Part shown: piece by piece, positions 16,700 through 22,909 of the stretch
Numbering within the stretch: the stretch's first letter is position 1
How the letters are laid out: each line of letters opens with the position of its first letter
DNA from: Bacteroidota bacterium
Lineage (GTDB): Bacteria > Bacteroidota > Bacteroidia > UKL13-3
DNA: 22,909 nt
Assembly (NCBI GenBank): GCA_947449515.1
Contig: CANFSD010000009.1
Span: forward strand, 1-22,909
Reading direction: 5' to 3'
The notes under the pieces: generated by a model
Database searches by the model: none
What the model was told of the DNA's origin: nothing
Seen by the model: only the letters and a program-made list of their open reading frames with translations
Position numbers and translations under genes: made by a program

Positions 16700-16742
16700 A
16701 AAAAAAAGCATCCCCCTGACTATTCAGAAGGATGCTTTTTTT
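16700..16742. terminator. Bidirectional intrinsic terminator
   Basis: A run of A (16700-16707) and GCATCC (16708-16713) pair with GGATGC (16730-16735) and a run of T (16736-16742), giving 13 pairs. After a CC/AA internal loop, CTGA (16716-16719) pairs with TCAG (16724-16727) around a 4-base loop. Either strand ends in a U run, so it can stop transcription both ways. It lies 17 bases after the stop of the minus-strand hydrolase-like gene, its evident client. Confidence 0.93.
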
Positions 16743-16758
16743 AAATAAACTTTGAAAT

Positions 16759-18696
16759 TTATTGAACGGTGAAACGTTTAGTAGCTACCGAACCATTGCT
16801 GGTTTTAACAGTAATAATATACATACCAGAAACAAATGCGCTGGTATTGATATTTTGGTTGTGTGAGTTAATTTCGTTTAATGCCAATACTTCACGACCC
16901 ATGATATCACAGATAGTTAAGCTACTCATTGCAGCTTTGCTATTGTCCATGCTTACTTGGATGTTTTCTTTAGCAGGGTTAGGGAATACATTTACAAATG
17001 CATTTAAGTTCATGTCTTGGATACCATTAACATTTACTTTTTTGGTAAGTGTTACGTTGAAAACTTGAGATGCTTTAGAAAAATATTCGTTACCAGCCAC
17101 TACTCTCCATTTCAATGGAAGTGGTGTGTTAGCAGGTGCATTTAATGTAGTTAATACATCAAAGATTGCATTTTGTGGCAATGAAATGGTATCTACATCA
17201 ATAGCAGGAATAGCTACAATTGGATTTCTGAAGTTTCCACCCATTGAATCTAATTCAAAAGTGTAGATGGTAGAACCAGCAGCAGCACCAGCTACACTGG
17301 CTTTTTGCCATTTCAAGTTCACCAACATAGCACTGTCATAAATATCTAAGCTTGCACTGTTAGCTGGAGCAATAGGAGCAAAGTTGTTTAAACCTACAGT
17401 ACCAGTTAAATCTAATTGCACTGCAATACGCGGCGCCACAAATCTAACAACTGTATCGCAATAAGCTTTACCTTTTGCATCAGACATGTTAGGGTTAGTT
17501 ACCAACGACAATGAATCTGATTCGCGACCATTAGCTGGCAAGTAACCGTAGAATGGAGCAGAAGTAGGTGCACCTTGGTAAGGAACTGCAGTAATAGCTC
17601 TCATAATTGTGCTATTCCACCACTCCCAAGGAGCATTTTCAAATGGGAAAGAAGACTCAAATCCAAACATGTTGTTTTCTGCGTTAGGAACCATCATGGC
17701 ACGCTTGCTAATTACATCTTCGTATACATAAGAGTTCAATTTGTTATTGATACCCATTCTGTTTGCTTTAGGGATAACGTGACCTGCACCACTTGCATTA
17801 GGAATAACAGTAATACCAGTTGTTGGCACAATAACGTTTCCTGTTTTGTATGGCGCAAAAGGATCTTTGGTACATTGCATACTTACAATAGGTAAGCTGT
17901 TTGGTTTCATCCAAGCAGTATCACCCATAGCACCACCCCAGTTAAATACCATGCTTACATTTGAGTTAACAGAAGCATCAGCACCATAGTTCATTGGAGC
18001 CCATCCGCCTAAACCTGTCCAATCACCCAAAGTATCCATGCTAACCATTGGCGTAGCATCGCCACGTAAGAATTTTAAGTTTGACTCAATATCTGCTCTT
18101 GTGTTTACAGTAGCCAATGCGTAGGTGATATAACCACCAGTACCTTGTCCACCTGCTACAATTTTAGCAGTATCAATTTTGTAGGTATTTGCATTTGCAC
18201 GGAAGAAACGCACTGCGTTACGTACATCTTGCAAACCTCTGTAAGTTGCTTTCAACAATTGTTCTGTTGCTGCACTTTGATTAGTTGTAGTTGGGTTCCA
18301 ACCAGAACGGTAATCTATAGCTGCTACCACATAACCTCTTAAGGCCAATTGGGTTGCAATTTGTACAATAGAACTGTCTTTTCTGTTACCAGTAGTTTGT
18401 TTGTTAATCAAAGCAGGTAAATAACTACCTGTATGTGCTAAGATAATCAAAGGTCTTTTGGTTTGTACGTCACCAGTTGGTTCGTATACATCACACATTA
18501 ACTTATTTGAAAATAAAGGCTGGATGCCTGGTACTTGTCCGTACAACAAATTTACTGCTGCATTAGAATCGTACATAATGTTACTTGTTTTGGTAACACC
18601 CGGAAAAACCTGGTCGATGAACCTGGTTTGGGCAGATGCGTTTACTGCAAACAAAGTTGCAATAATTGCGAATCCTTTTAGTAATTGTTTCTTCAT
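16759..18696 (-). CDS. Secreted alpha/beta-hydrolase-like protein with T9SS sorting domain; nucleophile Ser absent
   Basis: The 645-residue protein has a Sec signal peptide (1-22, cleavage expected in ASA|Q). An esterase-like alpha/beta-hydrolase domain follows (about 60-320), with LMCDVYEPTG, PLIILAHTG (82-90), RGYVVAAIDYR (120-130), a KIVAGGQGTGGYITYA elbow (178-193) and SGAGH (302-306). A beta-rich Fn3-like segment (about 435-545) comes next, then a type A sorting domain (about 565-645, VFPNPAKENIQV, GREVLALN, SGMYIITV). In active relatives the elbow is GxSxG; here it reads G183-Q-G185-T-G187, with glycine where serine should be. Possible acid and base residues, Asp278 and His306, remain. 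It may be a binding protein rather than an enzyme, or the elbow may be misassigned. It lies 90 bases downstream of the receptor gene. Confidence 0.85.
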   Translation of the reverse strand: MKKQLLKGFAIIATLFAVNASAQTRFIDQVFPGVTKTSNIMYDSNAAVNLLYGQVPGIQPLFSNKLMCDVYEPTGDVQTKRPLIILAHTGSYLPALINKQTTGNRKDSSIVQIATQLALRGYVVAAIDYRSGWNPTTTNQSAATEQLLKATYRGLQDVRNAVRFFRANANTYKIDTAKIVAGGQGTGGYITYALATVNTRADIESNLKFLRGDATPMVSMDTLGDWTGLGGWAPMNYGADASVNSNVSMVFNWGGAMGDTAWMKPNSLPIVSMQCTKDPFAPYKTGNVIVPTTGITVIPNASGAGHVIPKANRMGINNKLNSYVYEDVISKRAMMVPNAENNMFGFESSFPFENAPWEWWNSTIMRAITAVPYQGAPTSAPFYGYLPANGRESDSLSLVTNPNMSDAKGKAYCDTVVRFVAPRIAVQLDLTGTVGLNNFAPIAPANSASLDIYDSAMLVNLKWQKASVAGAAAGSTIYTFELDSMGGNFRNPIVAIPAIDVDTISLPQNAIFDVLTTLNAPANTPLPLKWRVVAGNEYFSKASQVFNVTLTKKVNVNGIQDMNLNAFVNVFPNPAKENIQVSMDNSKAAMSSLTICDIMGREVLALNEINSHNQNINTSAFVSGMYIITVKTSNGSVATKRFTVQ

Positions 18697-18786
18697 TGTT
18701 TTATTGGTTTTGGTTATATTTTTTTTGATTTGTTTGTGCTAATTAAAAACATTTATGGCTAAAAACAAAGGTTTTAGATTTTATGA

Positions 18787-21561
18787 CTATTTGGCCAAAT
18801 CAAATAGCAAGGACAAATAAGCCATTCTACCCACTCTTGGACCGCCATAAACCTGTATTACGCTGTTATTAAGAATATTACTTGCCCCCAACTTGGCCGT
18901 AAGTTTTGCCTTAGGAAATTGTTTGTTCACCTGGGCATCTAACATACCATAGGCTGGCACCGAACCGGTAAATTGCGGCGAACCTTCATACGCAAAGCCT
19001 TGTTGCCACTTCCAATTTACGCCATATCCCCAAAGCGTTATAAACTTTCCAAATATTTTAGAGTCTATATCGCGGCCATTGATGCCAATATTGTATTTGT
19101 GTTCAGGCGTATTAAATGCAGGAATCAAGGGGTCTAAAGAGCCATGTCGATCCAATTTGTTCCAAGAATAATTGGCTGAAAAACCCAATGATTTGCGGTA
19201 ATAATAATTGGCGCCAATAGACAAACCTTGGGTGGTTACCATATCTTTGGCATTGGTACTTACACGGTAAACATTGGCGGTGCTAGGGAACAATTCGTTT
19301 TGCGCCCAATTTACATTTACACCAATTTTATACCCAATAAAATCTTGGTACCAGCTATAGTAATAGCTAAGGTCTACAAAAATTTTCTCGCTAATATTTC
19401 CGCGGTAACCCACCTCTAAGGTTTTTACCCGCTCTGGTTTTATGGGCGCAATATTGAAATAAGACAATTTATTGCGGCCATTGTTAAATGCATCTATTAA
19501 ACTTTCTACTGTTACCAAACTATCAAAGCCTTTTAGGTTTCCTAATAAGGTGGCACGACCCACATTTAGGTTAATGTATTGATCGGTTAGGGTTGGGTTA
19601 CGGATGGCACTAGAGGCCGAGAACCTAAATACATGCTGGTTTTGGGTATAAACAAAAGAAGCAGCGGGCGACCAAAGCAAATTAAAGTTCTGGTTTTTAT
19701 CGAGGCGATTGGTAAAACTCACCTTCAATTTCTCTTCCACAAATTTGCGTTCTAAACCAATATAAGCACCCACTTCTTGGTTCTTAATCATTGGCACACC
19801 CGCAGTATCTAAGAAAATGGTTCCCCTGCTGTTGGGAGTATATAAACGGTAATTGGCGCCCATTTTTACATCTACTGTACCCAATTTAAATTGCTTTTCT
19901 GCCATCACATGGTACAAGGCAGATAAATCAAAAAAGCGTGCGCCCCCTTCCCTATTGGTCAATGAAATTACCTGACGGTAAGCAGAGTCGAAACGCGCGG
20001 TACCAGGCTCAAAGCGCGGTAAGCCACCTGTTTGGTAGGAAGGCTTGTTATCGGTTTCGGTTCGAACCAAATTGTGGTAGCGCGTTAAAGAATCATAGTA
20101 ATAATTGTATAAATACTGGTTGGCATATTTCTCGTACAAAATGCCCGGAGGTGTGCTGTTGATGGCAGGACGAAGGCCTATCATGGTATTGTAGGCAATT
20201 CCATTCCAATTTTCTGCATAGTCTTTTGCCCAATCATTGTCTTTCTTGGCATAGTTTTGCAAGAGCAAGGCAGCGGCATAAGCATCAAAGCTATTGCCCG
20301 CATTTTCTTGTGTATTGTAGGCACGAATAAAAAAGCTGTTTTCTTTGCGCAGCTCTATTTTATTCTGGTTAAAGCGAATGTCTCTTAAACTAAAACGGTT
20401 ATCGCCTTGGTATACGGTGGTACCATAACCAAAGCTCGAGCTTAAAATTAACTCTACATCTTTCTTTACTTTGTAATGAACGGCTGCGTTTAATTTTAAA
20501 TTTCTTGAATTATAATCTACCAAATCCTTTTCCATGTATCCTTTTCTCACGGCGTATCCATAACCCAAATAGGTTAATCCAGATTGACGAAAACGAGAGT
20601 TGGAATATTCATCTCCATAAATGTTTACGGCATCATAACCACCCGGATTCTTTTCATCAACCGGACTTTGCGAGGTTTTTTCGTAATTGGTTGCTTGCCA
20701 ATCGTAAGCACTCATGGCAAATAAATTTAATTTATAGGCTAATTTTTGTTCGCCTTTTTTGTTCTTAAAAACTTCGGCATAACGCACGGCAACTTCTTTT
20801 AAACTGCGTTCCCCAACCCTTACTTGAAAACTCAAACCGGGAAACAAAAACGGATTTTTGGTTTGCATATTGATTACACCATTAAAGGCGTTAGGACCAT
20901 AATACGCGCTACTTGCGCCAACAATCAAATCAACTTTTTGCACGTCTAATTCTGAGGCACCCAAAAAATTCCCTAAAGAGAAATTTAAACCGGGAGATTG
21001 GTTATCTACCCCATCAATTAATTGTAAACTCCTAACAGGAGAGGTACTATTAAAACCACGGGTATTGATAATTTTAAACCCAATACTTGCACTGGTCATG
21101 TCTACCCCTTTTAAATGGGCAAGACCTTCATAAAAATTAGCGGCAGGAGTTTCTTTAATGGCAATGGCATCCATGGTTTCAATAGTAAGCGGCGCTTGCT
21201 TTTGCTTCATGGTAATGCGGGTATCTTTGATGGCCACTTCTTTAAGTTCTTTTGAATTTTCTTTCAAACGAATTTCCAAAGACTTACTTGCATCGGTCAC
21301 TTGCATTTCCAATTTCACATAACCCACATAAGAAATTACAATGGTGAGCGGAAATGGCTGGTTGGTTTTTAAGGAGAAAGCACCTTCAAAATCTGTGGAT
21401 GCCCCTGTACTGGTGCCTTTTACAGAAATGGTGGCACCTATAAGCGCTTCGCCACTTTTGGCATCTTTTACCACACCCTTAATATAGTGGTTGGTTTGCG
21501 CCGATAGTAGCATCGGGAAAAATAAAACTAGCGATAGAAAGGCCCGTAAAAAAGTCTTCAA
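18787..21561 (-). CDS. TonB-dependent outer-membrane receptor with N-terminal carboxypeptidase-regulatory-like domain
   Basis: These receptors import scarce nutrients across the outer membrane using TonB energy. The 924 residues have a signal peptide (1-21, cleavage near LLSA|Q) and a CarboxypepD_reg-like domain (about 27-100, KGVVKDAKSGEALIGATISVKGT). A TonB-box-like stretch follows (about 104-113, KELKEVAIKD), then the plug (about 120-237, with TRGFNSTSPVRSLQLIDGVDN and SSAYYGPNAFNGVINM), then the barrel to the C-terminus. No SusD partner is adjacent, so it is not a standard SusCD pair. The start is TTG at 21561: an in-frame TAA lies four codons upstream, and the first internal ATG (residue 17) would destroy the signal peptide. 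The substrate cannot be told; the exported hydrolase-like gene next door may be functionally linked. Confidence 0.93.
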   Translation of the reverse strand: MKTFLRAFLSLVLFFPMLLSAQTNHYIKGVVKDAKSGEALIGATISVKGTSTGASTDFEGAFSLKTNQPFPLTIVISYVGYVKLEMQVTDASKSLEIRLKENSKELKEVAIKDTRITMKQKQAPLTIETMDAIAIKETPAANFYEGLAHLKGVDMTSASIGFKIINTRGFNSTSPVRSLQLIDGVDNQSPGLNFSLGNFLGASELDVQKVDLIVGASSAYYGPNAFNGVINMQTKNPFLFPGLSFQVRVGERSLKEVAVRYAEVFKNKKGEQKLAYKLNLFAMSAYDWQATNYEKTSQSPVDEKNPGGYDAVNIYGDEYSNSRFRQSGLTYLGYGYAVRKGYMEKDLVDYNSRNLKLNAAVHYKVKKDVELILSSSFGYGTTVYQGDNRFSLRDIRFNQNKIELRKENSFFIRAYNTQENAGNSFDAYAAALLLQNYAKKDNDWAKDYAENWNGIAYNTMIGLRPAINSTPPGILYEKYANQYLYNYYYDSLTRYHNLVRTETDNKPSYQTGGLPRFEPGTARFDSAYRQVISLTNREGGARFFDLSALYHVMAEKQFKLGTVDVKMGANYRLYTPNSRGTIFLDTAGVPMIKNQEVGAYIGLERKFVEEKLKVSFTNRLDKNQNFNLLWSPAASFVYTQNQHVFRFSASSAIRNPTLTDQYINLNVGRATLLGNLKGFDSLVTVESLIDAFNNGRNKLSYFNIAPIKPERVKTLEVGYRGNISEKIFVDLSYYYSWYQDFIGYKIGVNVNWAQNELFPSTANVYRVSTNAKDMVTTQGLSIGANYYYRKSLGFSANYSWNKLDRHGSLDPLIPAFNTPEHKYNIGINGRDIDSKIFGKFITLWGYGVNWKWQQGFAYEGSPQFTGSVPAYGMLDAQVNKQFPKAKLTAKLGASNILNNSVIQVYGGPRVGRMAYLSLLFDLAK

Positions 21562-21613
21562 ATTGGTAAAAGTTTAATCAATCAATAATAAGAAAATTTG
21601 GGAAAAACCTTTC

Positions 21614-21638
21614 AATTCTTGCAGAACTTGCAAAAATT
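21614..21638. repeat. Inverted repeat between the beta-barrel-like gene and the receptor gene
   Basis: AATTCTTGCA (21614-21623) and TGCAAAAATT (21629-21638) are inverted copies with one mismatch and a 5-base centre (GAACT). It lies in the 108-base gap upstream of the receptor TTG start. No T run follows on the minus strand, so an operator-like site or a weak stem is possible, but the AT-rich composition makes chance pairing possible too. Confidence 0.4.
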
Positions 21639-21669
21639 ATTTTAAGGCCAGAACTCCAGAAACAACTCT

Positions 21670-22278
21670 TTAGTTCAATTGCACCGATAGGCCGGCTGTA
21701 AACTCGCCTTGAACCAAGATTGGATTGAAATAAATATTGGGAGAACAACCTTGTCCAAAACCACAAAACACACCCATGCCACCCATTTCTAACGGCATGG
21801 TACCTTTTGCTTGTAAACGCAAGGCCACATTATCTGTAATATTTGCCTTTAAGCCTATGCCAAAAGAGGCGGCAAAAAACCATTTTTCATTAAAGCTGTA
21901 GGTGCCATTAGGCGAAAACTGAGCAAGGCCCATAGAGAAAATGGAATGCGGACGCACATCACCTTCTATTAAATCTTTGTTGAAACCAACCTGAAAATAA
22001 TTCACGTTTACATCCAATAATTTTACGTCGCTGCTCATAAAAGCGCGGCTACTCAAATTGGTTTGCTGCCCTGTCCAGCCAAGGGTTAACGAACCTTCAG
22101 GCATTTCAAATTCCAAGCCAGCGCCATAGCAATAATTTCCTTTTAAACGCACATCACTGGCCAATGGGTAAATATAAGAACCCGTTAAGGCGCCTCCATA
22201 ACCAAGTATAGAAATATTCTGCGCTTTTAATCCTTGGATCGAAACGAATAACAATGCAAATAGGATAACTTTTTTCAT
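21670..22278 (-). CDS. Secreted beta-barrel-like protein of unknown function
   Basis: The 202-residue product has a clear Sec signal peptide (MKKVILFALLFVSIQGLKA|Q). The remainder is dominated by alternating polar/hydrophobic beta strands with many Gly and aromatic residues, for example GAGLEFEMPEGSLTLGWTG, then AASFGIGLKANITDNVALRLQAKG, then GEFTAGLSVQ at the end. This resembles small outer-membrane beta-barrel proteins of 8-10 strands, but no named family is recognised. One Cys lies in the N-terminal third (GNYCYG) and two in a VFCGFGQGCSP loop near the end, so a disulphide is possible. The ATG at 22278 is chosen. An in-frame TTG at 22299 is less likely because it lies inside the promoter element at 22297-22304 and would add a non-signal tail. 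Confidence 0.75.
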   Translation of the reverse strand: MKKVILFALLFVSIQGLKAQNISILGYGGALTGSYIYPLASDVRLKGNYCYGAGLEFEMPEGSLTLGWTGQQTNLSSRAFMSSDVKLLDVNVNYFQVGFNKDLIEGDVRPHSIFSMGLAQFSPNGTYSFNEKWFFAASFGIGLKANITDNVALRLQAKGTMPLEMGGMGVFCGFGQGCSPNIYFNPILVQGEFTAGLSVQLN

Positions 22279-22296
22279 AGGTTTATGCTTAGAAGG

Positions 22297-22324
22297 CAAA
22301 CATAAGAATTTTTATAAAAGCAAA
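22297..22324 (-). promoter_or_regulatory. Promoter for the beta-barrel-like gene
   Basis: On the minus strand TTTG (22324-22321) is followed after 16 bases by TATGTTTG (22304-22297), an exact TAnnTTTG element. The spacing is one base shorter than the usual 17-23. The expected start of transcription near 22290 gives a leader of about a dozen bases to the ATG at 22278. Confidence 0.55.
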
Positions 22325-22342
22325 ATAACTCCCAGGGTAAAA

Positions 22343-22909
22343 TTAAATACCAAAAACTTTTTTAGCATTTTGGGTGGTAATTTCTGCCACCTGCGCTATA
22401 CCCATTTGCTTTACCTCTGCCAATTTTCGGGCAATTTCTAAAACATAAAAACTCTCGTTTCTTTTGCCTCTATGGGGCACTGGCGCTAAATAAGGAGCGT
22501 CTGTTTCCAATACCAAATGTTCTATGCCAATGTCTTCAATGGCTTTATCGAGGCCACCATTTTTAAAAGTAATTACGCCACCAATTCCCAAATAAAATCC
22601 TTCGGCCACCACTTCTTTGGCTTCTTGGGCAGTGCCGCTAAAGCAATGAAAAATACCACGCAATTTGGGGTGTTTCATTTCCTTTAGTATGGCAATTACA
22701 TCGGCATTGCTGTTGCGCGAGTGAATAACAATAGGAAGATCTTGTTGAATGGCCCACTGAATTTGCAGCCTAAAAGCTTTGACCTGTTGCTCTTTAAAAT
22801 CTGTGCTCCAATAATAATCTAAGCCAATTTCGCCTACCGCATAAAATTTTCTTTTCTTAAACCACTTTTGAATTTGAAACAAATGCGCTTCCACATGTTC
22901 ATCTACCGA
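22343..22909 (-). CDS. tatD: TatD-family metal-dependent hydrolase (DNase), N-terminus outside the window
   Basis: TatD proteins are TIM-barrel metal-dependent nucleases implicated in 3'-5' DNA trimming and repair; E. coli TatD and YcfH are examples. The frame is open to the window edge: five more codons precede a GTG at 22894, and the family N-terminus with its HxH metal ligands is missing, so the gene is cut by the window rather than truncated. Visible motifs are GEIGLDYYW, FRLQIQWAIQQDLPIVIHSRN with its metal-binding His, GIFHCFSGT, and ETDAPYLAPVPHRGKRNE with the final Asp ligand. The C-terminal helix ends NAKKVFGI, as is usual. About 70 residues are probably lacking. Confidence 0.94.
   Translation of the reverse strand, partial: SVDEHVEAHLFQIQKWFKKRKFYAVGEIGLDYYWSTDFKEQQVKAFRLQIQWAIQQDLPIVIHSRNSNADVIAILKEMKHPKLRGIFHCFSGTAQEAKEVVAEGFYLGIGGVITFKNGGLDKAIEDIGIEHLVLETDAPYLAPVPHRGKRNESFYVLEIARKLAEVKQMGIAQVAEITTQNAKKVFGI

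Noticed and set aside
18697..18786. Terminator or promoter between the receptor and the hydrolase-like gene
   Set aside because: CTAAAA/TTTTAG at 18759-18777 is a weak AT stem without a U tail, and the best promoter match on the minus strand (AACCTTTG) misses the TA of TAnnTTTG.
21597..21650. Promoter for the receptor gene (TAATTTTTG on the minus strand)
   Set aside because: The element has one extra base between TA and TTTG, and the only TTG upstream is 23 bases away; too weak to call, so read-through from the upstream beta-barrel-like gene is as likely.
1..22909. Mobile elements, CRISPR arrays, tRNA or rRNA genes, defence islands
   Set aside because: No transposase, integrase, regularly spaced repeats or RNA-gene signatures were seen; nearly all coding content is core metabolism, cell wall and envelope.

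Overview
The window comes from an AT-rich member of the Bacteroidota, probably near Chitinophagales/Sphingobacteriales, though the exact lineage is an inference. Three things point there. Two proteins end in type IX secretion (T9SS) type A sorting domains (1-237 and 16759-18696). A TonB-dependent receptor begins with a carboxypeptidase-regulatory-like domain. Several starts are preceded by the phylum's TAnnTTTG -7 element. Nearly all of it is chromosomal core. I see no tRNA, rRNA, CRISPR array, insertion sequence or phage gene, and no gap over 300 bases without a gene.

Left part (1-8421). The tail of a T9SS-exported protein is closed by a strong terminator. It is followed by a large AsmA-like membrane protein whose stop codon directly abuts that of convergent recF. 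recF and pdhA (pyruvate dehydrogenase E1 alpha) diverge from a strikingly symmetric 33-bp promoter region. Downstream of pdhA come a membrane-anchored TPR protein, ribH (riboflavin synthesis), a lipoprotein of unknown function, and purN, whose start overlaps the lipoprotein stop.

Middle (8516-15702). purH adjoins purN, giving two folate-dependent purine steps. The complete rod-shape operon follows: mreB, mreC, mreD, PBP2 (mrdA) and rodA. From mreC on, the genes overlap or abut, so the cytoskeletal, scaffold, transpeptidase and glycosyltransferase parts of the elongasome are made together.

Right part (minus strand, 15704-22909). Downstream of a bidirectional terminator lies a pair of small housekeeping genes, a pterin carbinolamine dehydratase and aat. 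Upstream of that terminator are a T9SS-exported alpha/beta-hydrolase-like protein, a TonB-dependent receptor, a small beta-barrel-like secreted protein, and tatD, which runs off the window.

I found no convincing new multi-gene system. The best leads are the exported hydrolase-like protein with glycine at the nucleophile position (next to the receptor), the mirrored recF/pdhA promoter, a TTG start on the receptor, the unassigned lipoprotein with a possible amidotransferase-like fold, and a long imperfect palindrome in front of ribH.
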